Positions 10,019 to 19,489 of a DNA stretch of 26,985 bases are shown here, piece after piece; position 1 is the stretch's first letter; each line of letters starts with the position of its first letter. Source of the DNA: Podochytrium sp. JEL0797 (lineage: Eukaryota; Chytridiomycota; Chytridiomycetes; Chytridiales; Chytriomycetaceae); the NCBI GenBank assembly GCA_027596195.1, contig JADGJG010000260.1, forward strand, positions 1-26,985. The letters are read 5' to 3'. The notes under the pieces were generated by a model. That model ran no database searches. It saw only the letters and a program-made list of their open reading frames with translations, and was not told where the DNA came from. The position numbers and the translations under genes were made by a program.

Positions 10019-11500
10019 CTATTTCTGATTTTCTTTAGGAGGAAGTTTGCCATAATCAACACTTTCGTCTGGCAAGCCGTACAGATGAGTTGCTGCAGGA
10101 GGGAAAGACGCGTGAATTTTAGCACATGTATCATCTCTTCCACCGCCCAAAAAGAGTCCCCACACATACCATACAAAACCAAAGCACACCCCACTCCAAA
10201 CACGACCGTGATTTCGAACCCAAACAAAAACACGGACGCGATAGCAGAGAGGATAATAGACAAGGAGGTCGCGAATCCTTTGAGGATGTTGTCGGCATAC
10301 TGGAGAAAATTCCGTCAAAAAACAAAGGAAAACGCGGTAACAACGGTCAGTTTTAAAAAAATACCTTGACAACGAGTGATACGAGCAGGCCTCCCAACGC
10401 TTGACACGCAATCGCACCATACGTCCAGCCATTGTATCCATAGAAGAAGCCTTCGGAAAGAACGGTACTACCGTCCATCACGACGACTGGTGAAATGTGA
10501 AACCGTCAGTTTCCCCGTGATGACTCGCCAAAGCAGAAACGAACCAGTGAATAAAGCCGGAAACAGACTGTAGAAGCTGAGCTGAACATTCCTCTTCCAA
10601 AGCGAAGTTTTGGATCCCTTCAGAACCTTTTCAAACCTACGAGCTTGTTCAATCTCGATTGGCACACACTTGAAGAGTACTGAGTACGTACCAGACTCCA
10701 GCCACTCCCGAAAGCACGCATGCCATCGCAACCGCAGTCAACCCAACGAAATTCTGAGCCGCCGAGTGGTGACCGGACCCGCCCGCCGAATCCGTCTGCA
10801 ATTGGACCAAAGCGACGCCACACGTCAGAATCAAGAGCGAGATCCATTTCGTTTTTGAGAGAGACTTTTTGAGCATGAGGACCGAGAACAGGGCCGTGGT
10901 GAGAATTTTGAGTTGGTAGGAGACCTGGGCGAGGGGGAAGCGGCGTTGACAAATCGCAAAGAGAACATGGATGCGAGTGTTACCTGGAAGGTTGCAGGTT
11001 CCAGGCTCTCAACTGCAAGGTATTGGAGATTGTTCTGGATAACGTCTGGGCGAAGCGTTGGATGTTTGAGTCTTGAGGAGGAATGTGAAACAACGAATTA
11101 CGCACAAACAACTGCTGGTACGAGCATCTTCCAGCTCTCAGCCTCGGATCCAAAAAGGTCATTCAATAGGGCCATGGGCGACAGCGAGTCCTTCTGTTCG
11201 CGGAGATACACAAGCGTGCAAATGAGCAGTTTGACAGCTTCAGAGGCGAGCACAGCGGTCGACTTGAGGTACATGGGTTCATCTGCTTGTCGATTTCGCG
11301 AGAACTTCATAATGATCACTGCAGGGGTCTCAGTTTCACATTCGTTTTGGAATTGAAGGTCGTCATGTTACCGAGCATCGAGTTCTGCAAGTATAGTGAG
11401 TCGCAGGAGTTGATCAACAATAGCAGCATACCTGCACGACAAGCGTCAGCAGCGAGAGGTACTTCAGCGGCACGCCAAAGAGCTTTGGGCCAGCGTCCAT
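10019..11500 (-). CDS. SLC35A-type nucleotide-sugar transporter (Golgi)
   Basis: Nine exons on the minus strand, 11432-11500, 11372-11384 (13 nt), 11106-11318, 10984-11045, 10692-10924, 10545-10636, 10365-10486, 10170-10299 and 10019-10092, give 335 aa, the usual size. Motifs diagnostic of the UDP-galactose/CMP-sialate/UDP-GlcNAc transporter family are [13 protein letters not shown] at the N-terminus, [11 protein letters not shown] in the middle, [31 protein letters not shown] and [26 protein letters not shown]. About ten membrane segments are implied. The protein would exchange a cytosolic nucleotide sugar for luminal nucleotide monophosphate; the particular sugar cannot be read from the sequence. 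A fungal role in glycan or wall synthesis is inference. Its 5' end lies beside a decayed histone H3-like copy, so the promoter may lie within former coding sequence. Confidence 0.92.
11372..11384 (-). other. 13-nt micro-exon of the nucleotide-sugar transporter gene
   Basis: The exon supplies Asn-Ser-Met-Leu plus one base between exon 1 (LTLVVQ) and exon 3 (IIMKFSR). It is bordered by TTGCAG and GTAACA. The family consensus VVQNS...MRYSR requires it, and the downstream frame is only open if it is included. Confidence 0.8.
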
Positions 11501-11574
11501 TTCGGCGGAGATGAAAAAAGCGTGGAAATGTCGAACAAACACCAAAAAGTAGTGGAAATCGTGTTCTTTCAAAG

Positions 11575-12010
11575 TTCTTTCAATTTCTGTATAGTCAGTG
11601 TCCAGCGGTATGGAGGCCAGCGGACAGCGCAGATTCCCGATCGGTGTTCGCAAACAAATCACGTCAAATAAACCAATCAGGTACGCCTGGGTCATCTACC
11701 GAATGGCTTCAATTGCTAATCCCTGGAACGGGCCATCAATCCTGAACGCATGCGCAATTTCACAAAGGGAGAGGTATCTTTCGAGTCCGTGAATCTGTGG
11801 AATTAGATAATGCCGAATTTCACGATGGGCAATGGTGCCCAGGTGGTAGCGGCGTGGATTCTTGACGACATATTTGCGAGCGGAATGAATGGTCCAAGTT
11901 TCCGCGCCTCACAAACGCGCTTTCGAACGGCTTCAATCACCGATTCTGGGAATTGGAGATCCCTCGTGGAATAAATGGGCTGAAATCGGTGGCTTCTTTG
12001 GACGAGCCTT
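11575..12010 (-). pseudogene. Degenerate histone H3-like copy A
   Basis: Read on the minus strand, 11875 to about 11580 encodes a histone-fold protein resembling H3. [22 protein letters not shown] matches the H3 segment around [37 protein letters not shown] matches REIAQDFKTDLRFQSS, and QAYLIGLFD matches EAYLVGLFE. A TAG at 11696-11698 falls where H3 has a Gln/Glu codon. The N-terminal part (from about 12010) resembles MARPKKP but its start codon reads AAG, and the tail is frame-shifted before the fold. The tail is longer than in canonical H3, so an H3 variant (possibly CENP-A-like) is an alternative ancestor. The homology is by eye from known H3 sequence. Copy B is a diverged direct duplicate. 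Confidence 0.65.
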
Positions 12011-12038
12011 TCTAGCCTTTTGTTGGTCACAGGGTGGA

Positions 12039-12070
12039 GGGTGTTTTCTGGGTGTTTTCTGGGTGTTTTG
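12039..12070 (+). repeat. Short tandem repeat GGTGTTTTCTG
   Basis: About three imperfect tandem copies of an 11-mer (GGTGTTTTCTG) lie just 5' of H3-like copy A. One corresponding unit (GGAGGGTGTTTTC) occurs at the same relative place next to copy B, about 12762-12775. The tandem expansion therefore arose after the duplication of the locus or was lost from B. Confidence 0.5.
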
Positions 12071-12344
12071 GCTCATTAATTTTTTTCTTATCTAGTTACA
12101 TAAAATAGACAGGAAGGAAAGGAAGAATCACTAAGGAAGTTTTTATTTCAAAAGGAGTGATCGAAAGGGCTTGATTAGAGTTGGTTTTGTTTTGAATACA
12201 CACACCACTTTGAATCCAGCAAGTTTGTTTTTGACGAGATACTGGTGGCAGACTTCCTGTGTGACACTTGCCAGTCCATTCCTCAGTGCTTTAAACGGAG
12301 AATTTGTCCCGATACGCGGCTCTACGCGGATGGCGATACTCGGA

Positions 12345-12743
12345 ACCGGTTCAGGCTACTGGACGCGTTCTTTCTGGGGACGGAATCATGAAGATGGAGA
12401 CACCCGACTTTGGAGACGTGCCTATTCTTCAGTTTCAGTTTTTCAGCTCTGTTTGAATCCCGCAAGCGAAGCGGCAAACGCAATTTCACAAACAGGCCAT
12501 TGAAGGTGTATCTTTCGAGTCCGTGAATCTGGGGAATGATGATAATGCCGAATTTCACGATGGCCAATGGTGTCCAGGTGGTAGCGGCGTGGCTTCTTGA
12601 CGACGTCTTGCGAGCGGAATGAATGGTCCAAGTTTCCGCGCCTCGCAAACGCGCTTTGGAATGGCTTCAATCACCAATTCATGGAAATAGGGATCGCTCA
12701 TGAAAGAATAAGTTGAAATCGATGTCTTCTTTGGACGAGCCAC
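12345..12743 (-). pseudogene. Degenerate histone H3-like copy B
   Basis: A direct repeat of copy A in the same minus orientation. Many blocks of 15-30 nt are identical, for example around 12500-12650 compared with 11780-11920. The N-terminus reads xARPKKTS with the initiator changed to GTG (12741-12743), resembling MARTKQT. After a one-base deletion relative to copy A (near 12603) the frame gives DVVKKPRRYHLDTI, HREIRHYHHSPD and RKIHLQWPVCEIAF. This aligns residue for residue with the H3 stretch from [11 protein letters not shown] to IRKLPFQRLVREIA. A TGA follows after FKQS. A further weakly H3-like patch (TQEVCHQYLVK, about 12230-12262, compared with LQEASEAYLVG) may be its C-terminal helix displaced by an insertion. 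The copy is non-functional as read. Confidence 0.65.
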
Positions 12744-12804
12744 TTAAGCCTTTGGACAGGGTGGAGGGTGTTTTCGGAAACAACCAGCCCACTTTTCCCT
12801 CAAA

Positions 12805-13561
12805 ATGGCAAGAACCCAACCCACGCCAGCACCCCATCCCCTCCCCACCGCCCCATCAGCACCACCTCCTGTCCACATCAGACCTTCCTATTCACCGATT
12901 GCCGACGAATGCGCTGCGACTGCGCTCGATGCGATGTTCCGATGGGGTTGGGATGGAGTCGGACTTCGAACCCTCGAGTGGATGCCATCTCGTGTGATCG
13001 GGTCTCGAGTCCTCGATGCCAATCTGAATCGAAGCAGTAGTATCTCTGGTTGTCTAGTGGACGAAAGTGGATCGAAAGTGTGCTCTTGTGGAGGCGGTGT
13101 TGCACATGAAGACCGGCCTCGACGAATCGAATCAATCAACTCTCTCCACTCAATTGCGAGACACACACACCCGGTTCTAATTAACATTCTCTCTCTCCTC
13201 AGGCCAAGAGAACTAAGAAAGTCGGAGTCACCGGAAAGTACGGAACCCGTTACGGAGCTTCCCTGAGAAAGCAGGTCAAGAAGTTCGAAATCTCTCAACA
13301 CGCCAAGTACACCTGTACCTTCTGTGGAAAGGTAAGCCTATCGTCGAACACCCTTTCGCTTGTTCTGTGTGCGACTTCGGATAACTGATTGAAAATTCTC
13401 TTCGAACCAATCAGGACGCTGTCAAGCGTACCGCCGTCGGTATCTGGAAGTGCAAGGGATGCAAGAAGACCATGGCTGGAGGTGCCTGGACCGTTGGAAC
13501 TACCGCTGCCGCCACTGTCCGCGGAACTGTCCGTCGTCTCAGAGAAATCACCGAGGCCTAA
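12805..13561 (+). CDS. RPL43: 60S ribosomal protein eL43 (L37a)
   Basis: Exons 13203-13331 and 13415-13561 encode 91 residues that match eL43 from AKRTKKVG onward. The C2C2 zinc ribbon is intact (YTCTFCGK, then WKCKGCKKT), and the C-terminus [10 protein letters not shown] is yeast-like. With an initiator Met the protein is 92 aa, the family length. Exon 2 begins directly after CTCTCCTCAG, so the Met must come from an upstream exon. The best candidate is the ATG at 12805-12807 (context TTTTCCCTCAAAATGG), which leaves an intron 12808-13202 with a GC donor (GCAAGA) and AG acceptor. I find no ATG followed by GT in the preceding 400 bases. An intron right after the start codon is common in fungal RPL43. 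Exons 2 and 3 are near-certain; the position of exon 1 is inferred. AATAAA at 13620-13625 probably ends the transcript. It is a large-subunit protein near the E site. Confidence 0.88.
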
Positions 13562-13619
13562 ATTTCTCGTTTTGCGTACATGGAGGAGGATTTGGTGTTT
13601 GACATGGTCACATTGGATC

Positions 13620-13625
13620 AATAAA
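13620..13625 (+). terminator. Possible polyadenylation signal AATAAA of eL43
   Basis: AATAAA lies 59 nt downstream of the eL43 stop, a typical spacing for a short ribosomal-protein 3' UTR. Confidence 0.45.
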
Positions 13626-13719
13626 ACACTGATTTTTACATACAATCTGAAAAAAAAGTCGCGGAATTCGGCTATAATAAGGGTGTTCTCCTGGTCGGCA
13701 AAGGCAAAAGCGACGACGT

Positions 13720-13801
13720 AAATGGAAGTGCCAAGCATGCAAGAAGACCATGGCTGGAGGCTCCTGGACTGTTGGAACTACCGCTGTCGCCACTATCCAC
13801 C
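13720..13801 (+). pseudogene. Partial duplicate of eL43 exon 3
   Basis: The segment encodes [20 protein letters not shown] followed by AVATIH, against [20 protein letters not shown] in the functional gene. It therefore covers the second half of the zinc ribbon and the following strand. Nucleotide identity is high over about 75 bases. The copy has no start and no upstream zinc half-site, although GGCAAAGGCAAAAGCG just 5' may be a decayed piece of the preceding codons. It ends in a run of ten A. It lies 160 nt downstream of the eL43 stop, in the same orientation. A local duplication or 3'-truncated retrocopy are both possible. Confidence 0.8.
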
Positions 13802-13845
13802 AAAAAAAAAATGTAAGTATTTTGGAATATTTTGTAAAACGTGAC

Positions 13846-14180
13846 CGATCCATCGCCATTCCTCGGGTCTTTGGGTAGAAAGAGATGTTTCGTGCTCGAT
13901 GAATCCTTCCCGCGTCCAGATCACTCGAGCTGAAGGGCTCCGTGGGACGAGATCGCAACAAATGCGCAAGGAGTCAACCTGGAAGACCTCACCGATGACA
14001 ACGTTGATATACAGACAGTAACTGATATGCGACAATGGAAAGAAGCCTGTATGATGTACGGGAAGAGTGAGATCGAAGCGTTGGATGAACTGCGATGACA
14101 AGCAGGCTTTGACACAACACCGACGGCGCCTATGACACTTTCAGAGAGACGTATTAACGACGAGATTTTTTTTGTGTGGG
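13846..14180 (+). pseudogene. Decayed coding fragment of unknown origin
   Basis: One frame is protein-like for about 105 codons, interrupted only by TGA at 13931-13933 and 14096-14098. Between the stops it reads WDEIATNAQGVNLEDLTDDN, then a segment ending EIEALDELR. After the second stop it continues QAGFDTTPTAPMTLSERRIN. The composition (many Asp, Glu, Leu and Met, few Ser/Pro runs) resembles real coding sequence. I do not recognise the family. It may be a relic of a gene lost between eL43 and the chitin synthase, or chance. Confidence 0.3.
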
Positions 14181-14394
14181 TTTGTTATCAGTTTTTGAAT
14201 ACTGAAGTGAGTGAGTAGTTCAAGTGCATGATACGCATATCCCTTACCCCCGTACACGTTGAATACGAAACGGGCTGAACACAAAACCCTTGGCAAAGAC
14301 ACTCAAGGGTTCAGCAGGGCAAGGTTCAACTTTATCTTTGGGGGCCAAAAAGCGGCTTCAGCTTTTTTTTTCGCCGCGCCAAACAAAAAACGAA

Positions 14395-17300
14395 ATGAGC
14401 GCACCCAACAAGGACGAGTCTCAGCGCCTCGTTGCCTCCTCGTCTTCAACGCACTCTCGCGTGCGCCGCGACGACGAGTCCTTTGCCAGCGAGTCCACGT
14501 TCCAGCCGCACACGCCGCCGCAGCAGCCGCAGCAGCCGCTGCCCTTCAGCTTCCCTCCGCCGGTGCCCGTGGGCATGCAGCAATATGCGTACCAGCCGCT
14601 GTCCTATGTGAGTGTCTTGCCTATCGCACGTGCAGTGCGACGCCCGTGATTCCCCGCATTCCGCCTCTCTGCTCCCCGTATTCAACGTATCCCTCCCTCT
14701 GCTCTCCATGGCCCATCTCTCTACACCCTACTAACTCCCCCTCCAGCCCCAGCTGCAAGCCTATCCGCCGCCGCCCCAGGGCTACCCGGCCATTCCGCCG
14801 CAGCAGCCGCAGCAGCAGCAGCGAAACAACCCCCAGCAGTCCTATCAATCCGCTAGCAACTCGATGAGTCCCGGCCGCAGATTCGGCACCTTTGCCAATG
14901 GCGGCAACCCCAGTGGCGCTGGTGGTCCGTCGAACCAGCAGCAAGACCAAGCCTACGAAATGCTCGACTTGCCCGATCGCCTCTTTCCCAACGCAACCTT
15001 TCTCAGAAAACCAACAAAGTTTGTGAAGCAGGAGGTGAGTTTTTGTTCTTGTCGTTTCTTTTTGGTTGGTTTGTTGATTTTCTCCTTTTCTTTGTTGTTG
15101 CTTTCGATTCCGCATCACAGGTTACCCTCACGGATGGAGAGTTTATCATTGACATTCCATTGTCGGTTGATTATGTTGGAAATGTGCGGTATTCGTCGGA
15201 CGAAGAGTTTACTCATTTGAGGTGAGTTTCAACAGTGAAGCGCGGCGATCGATCAGTGACTGGGGTCGAGAGGAGTCCAGCAAAATCGCGCGCGAATATG
15301 CACAGGGATCCGGTGCCGACTCGGAGGAGAGGCATGCACGCCCTCCGCCACCAGAAGCGCAGCTCGTTTCCTTCGTTTTGAACCTGAAAACGCGGACTCG
15401 AAAATTTCGATACAAATTCGCATACTTCCTCACTTTTCACGCGCTCCCATTCAGATACACTGCTGTCACTGCTGAAGCAGACAACTTCCCTGAAACCTAC
15501 AACCTCCGTCAACGCGTCAAGAACCGAAACACCAAACTTGCCATCGTTTGTACAATGTAAATGAACGATTCTCGAACCCACATTTGTATTTGCTCAATCT
15601 GACTGAATCCCCGGATGAAAAACAGGTACAACGAAGACGAGCAGCTGTTTACGAAAACTATGGCCGCCGTCATGGACAACATTGCGTATCTGTGCTCGTT
15701 CAAGGGCAAGAAGGGCTGGGACTCCAATTCGTGGCAGGACATTACAGTTGTCATTGTTTCCGACGGTATGTGCCTTTTGATGAGATTGCGAGGAACCGAA
15801 ATGCTTATCGTCCGAAAACAATCACCCGCCAGGTGTCAAGCCATGCAACCCCAAAACCCTCGACATTCTCAGCGCCATGGGTTGCTACATGGAAGGTCTC
15901 CCTCGATCTAATGTTAACGGCAAAGACGTCAAAGCGCACCTGTTTGAATTCACGACGCAAGTCCGCATTGATCGCAAACTCGAGCCGCAGTTCACGTCCA
16001 CTCAAAACGACAAGGTGGTGCCCATGCAGACCATCTTTTTGTTGAAGGAGAAGAACGCCAAGAAGATCAACAGTCACAGATGGTTCTTTAATGCTATTTG
16101 TAAGGTGTTGGACCCGGAAGTGTGCATCTTGATTGATGTAGGTACAAAGCCGACCAAGCAGTCGTTTTACCATTTGTACAGAGGTATGATTTTTAGTAAT
16201 TTGTGGGTCTTGGCTAGGAACTCTTGCTCATTTTTGTTCCCAAACACGAACACAGCCTTCGAGCGCAACCAGAACGTTGCCGGTGCCTGTGGAGAGATTG
16301 CCGCCGAGCTGGGCTCGTGGAGCAAGAACTTGATCAACCCGTTGGTTGCTGTCCAAAACTTTGAGTACAAGATGTCCAATATTCTCGACAAGCCGCTGGA
16401 GTCGGTTCTCGGTTACATTTCTGTGCTCCCTGGTGCCTTCTCTGCGTACCGATACGAGGCGTTGCAGGGCAAGCCGTTGGATATGTATTTCAAGGGCGAG
16501 AAACTGCACAGCGATGTGTCGATTGGTAAACCGAACGTTTCTGAGAGTAACATGGTGAGAATTTGTTTCATTATGGGTTAAACTGCTTGTGGGCTGACTT
16601 TTTTGTTTGCAGTACCTCGCTGAGGACCGAATTCTGTGTTTCGAGCTCTGTATGAAGCGCGGGAAGCGTTACGTGTTGAAGTATGTCAAGTCCGCCAAGG
16701 CCGAAACGGATGTCCCGACCGAGTTCGCGGACTTGATCAAGCAGCGTCGTCGTTGGTTCAACGGTTCCTTCTTTGCCTCGCTGTATGCCGTTTCCAACTT
16801 CGGGCGCATCTTCACGTCTGGTCACTACCCACACCGCAAGCTCGCGCTGCTCTTTGAGACTTTGTACAACGCCGTCAACCTGTTCTACTCTTGGTTCCAA
16901 ATCGGGTCCATCTACCTCTGTTTCTTCTTCATGTTCAACATTGTGTCGGACGTGGACCTCCAAGCGTGCGGCAATGCAACTCTCGACAAAGCCGGCGATG
17001 ATCCTTTCCATCCCTACGGCGGGGCAGTGTCGTCCGTAATGCGTGGATTCTACATTTGCGCCTTCATCACGATGGTGGTGGCGTCTCTCGGAAACAAGCC
17101 CGACACGATCCGACCTCTCCTCATTGTCATTGCCGTCATTTTCGCCATTTGCATGGTGTTTATGCTCGTTCTGATTGTGTTTACGATCGTGAACCAGATC
17201 CGCAGCATTCCCCCCGATGTCAATTCGTTCATGGACATTATCCACTATTTACCCACGAACCCCAACTTCCAAAACCTCGTCATCAGTTTGTGCGCAACCT

Positions 17301-17878
17301 ACGTCCTCTACCTCGTCAGCTCGTTGATGTACTTTGACCCATGGCACACGTTCACGTGTTTCCTGCAGTATCTGCTCATGACGCCGAGTTTTGCCAACAT
17401 GCTCATGGTGTACGCGTTCTGCAACATTCACGACATTTCGTGGGGAACCAAAGGACAAGAAGCCACGTCCACGGCGCCTGTGGTGCAGAGTTCAAAGAAT
17501 GAAAAGGGCAAGCAGATTGCGACGACGGAAGTCCCGACCCCGGATTACAGCAACGAACTCGCGAAACTGAAGGAGATGTATCTTGAGCGCAAGAACCCTC
17601 CCCCCACGACGGAAGTGCGTACATCAAGCAAGACTTCCGAGGACCATTTCCGATCGTACCGAACGTACGTGCTCATGTTGTGGTTTCTGAGCAATTTCTT
17701 GCTCGTGTACATTCTCACGAATCAGTTTGTGATGCGGGCCATGACTACACCTGGGCAGGCGAATCCTTTTTTGGTGTTTTTGTTGTGGAGTGTAGTTGCG
17801 TTGACGGGGGTCAGGTTTATTGGGAGTGTGGTGTATATGGTGCCGTGGACTGTTGAGAAGGGGGCGGATTTGGTTTGA
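14395..17878 (+). CDS. Division-1 chitin synthase (GT2 family)
   Basis: Eight exons, 14395-14607, 14747-15034, 15121-15221, 15455-15556, 15626-15765, 15833-16183, 16256-16554 and 16613-17878, give 919 aa. Residues 1-165 are disordered and rich in Gln, Pro and Ser ([15 protein letters not shown]), followed by the conserved N-terminal chitin synthase region and the GT2 core. Motifs are MYNEDE (~235), IVSDG (~280), [24 protein letters not shown] (499-506) and the signature QRRRW (542-546), all intact. At least six hydrophobic segments follow, and the conserved ISWGTKG lies at ~775. The enzyme polymerises UDP-GlcNAc into chitin and extrudes it across the plasma membrane. Intron 1 (14608-14746) has a perfect TACTAAC branch site. 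Features fit division-1 enzymes (no myosin head, no cytochrome b5 domain); the exact class is not determined. The 3' 120 bases are notably G/T-rich. Confidence 0.95.
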
Positions 17879-19489
17879 CTGAGGGGTGGGGGGGGGTGAT
17901 TGTGTGTGTGTGTGTGTGAGAGTGTGTGTATGGGCTTCGTTCCCTGATTTGTTACTAGTTTTGCTGTTAGTAAAGTGCATTTATTGTCATTCGGATTCGA
18001 CCCGTTTTTTCTTGTTCTTGTTCTGGGAAATGCAAATATTTCGCACCTTTTCAGGGATCGCGTTGAGATAATGACGGAAACCTATTTAAAAACTTGCATC
18101 ATCCACTAAATTAAAGGGTTGAGAGTGAATTTGGGCCCTTCGACAATGCTTGGAAATGGGGCTGGGCGCGCGGAAAAATCTCATTGTTTGCACGGAAGGG
18201 AGGGGCGCAGCCACAATCCACGCTCCATGGGCTGCACAGGGAGAAGGTTGGGACGAAATGCACGGGTATTTTCTGATATGCACTCGCGATTTAAAGCGTT
18301 TCTTTTGCCAGCCATATTGCCGCTGTTGTAGCTTGGCCGATGGGGCTTCCGAAATTGAATATTGAAGCATTGTGAGCCGATACAGCAGAGAATCCTATAT
18401 ATATTGGCTTTGATTGCAATGATTCCATATCCTGAACGCGGTGAAATCCAGTTTGGCGAACCGCGAGCGGGGAGAACCCCCGCGGCCCCATGTCAACAGA
18501 ATATCGAGTCCAAAATCATGTTGCGCGTTCCCAGCAATACATTCTCAACTATTTCGAAGTGCATTTTTGCTATTATGCAGACAACAAACACCCTTGCAAC
18601 CGCGTGTCCTTCGATTTGTTATGACAGCAAAAAACAATGCTGCGGCGACTGCAGTTCCCATGTTTCCAGCAAAATACCCCTTGAAAAAGGCGAATCGGGC
18701 ATTCGAAATTCTTCGTGCGCTGGAGAAATGAAATCATGGTCGAAAAATATGGTTCTCGATGAAGATGCGTTCGCACACAATCACACAACCCCCCGAAATA
18801 CTCCTCGGCATCAAATTCAAATCTCGACACTTTCAAATCCCCACGCAATTTTTTTCTTCTTTCGTGCATCCATCCACACGTCGCAAAAACATTTTTGCAG
18901 GGGAAATATTAATAACACCTCCAAAACACAAACGCGATGGCCTCAGATCTCCTTTCACCCTCCTGCACAGACACGCTCTCGCCATGATGTCTCTATCGCG
19001 GCTGTAACTACTGGTTGCTGTTGAGTCACAAGACCTACGGTTGGCGAGCTGGCTGTCTGTCTGGCAACCCGGATTGTCGCGTGCGACGACCAGCGGCGCC
19101 GCGCTTCGTTCTACAGTGCCTCCGATCTCTCCTCACCACCATACAGTAAATGTTTGTCTCTCTTCATTCGTTGCTGTTTCATTTTTGCCATCCAATATTG
19201 ACCCGCCTTGTTTCCCTCCCCTGACACACACAGCGCACACCACACATATCACTTACAAACCCACACCAAGCCCAACCTGCTTCGGTACTTTTGATTTGTT
19301 TTTCTACTCGCGCCCTCCATGTGTGTTTGTTGTCACTGACAATTCTTCCTCACATCAAAACAAAATAAGGCAAACACCTCAAGACAAAAGCACCGCACTA
19401 CCACAAGCAATTCTTGCCACAATCACACACTTGTCCTCATGTCTCAAGACGCGCTGTCCTCGGGGAACAAATGACGCTCTGACCAAACA
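17879..19489. other. Intergenic region downstream of chitin synthase, no supported gene
   Basis: A G-run and (GT)n tract lie immediately after the stop. The remainder has no recognisable coding sequence. A 220-codon open frame at 18362-19024 (+) has low-complexity composition and no family resemblance. 19100-19480 is strongly pyrimidine/CA-rich, which by itself suppresses stop codons. I searched by eye for tRNA T-arm consensus and the common snRNA motifs and found none. Confidence 0.5.
17885..17930 (+). repeat. G-run plus (GT)n microsatellite
   Basis: A run of nine to ten G followed by about nine GT units (17901-17918) and an interrupted GT stretch lies within 50 nt of the chitin synthase stop, probably in its 3' UTR. 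Confidence 0.8.

Noticed and set aside
6461..11500. Operon-like minus-strand cluster (aldehyde dehydrogenase, severin, sugar transporter)
   Set aside because: Same orientation and short gaps are also seen among the plus-strand genes; no functional link between the products is apparent.
12345..12395. GVSIFMIP-like patch on the minus strand as the H3 C-terminus of copy B
   Set aside because: The match to RVTIMP is short and the order conflicts with the stronger QEVCHQYLV patch further downstream; not used as evidence.
12940..12990. GGTTCGAAGTCC-like tRNA T-arm word on the minus strand
   Set aside because: The arms flanking the loop do not pair and no D-arm or anticodon arm is found within 70 nt.
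12805..13266. 153-codon open frame starting MARTQPTP, possible separate gene
   Set aside because: It runs through the eL43 intron and into exon 2 in the wrong frame; it is Pro-rich low-complexity and shares only the ATG. It is better explained as intron read-through.
18362..19024. 220-codon open frame in the chitin synthase/SPT16 gap
   Set aside because: No family resemblance, His/Thr/Ser/Lys-rich composition, no splice partner or clear 3' signal; a frame of this length is only mildly unusual by chance in a 27 kb window.
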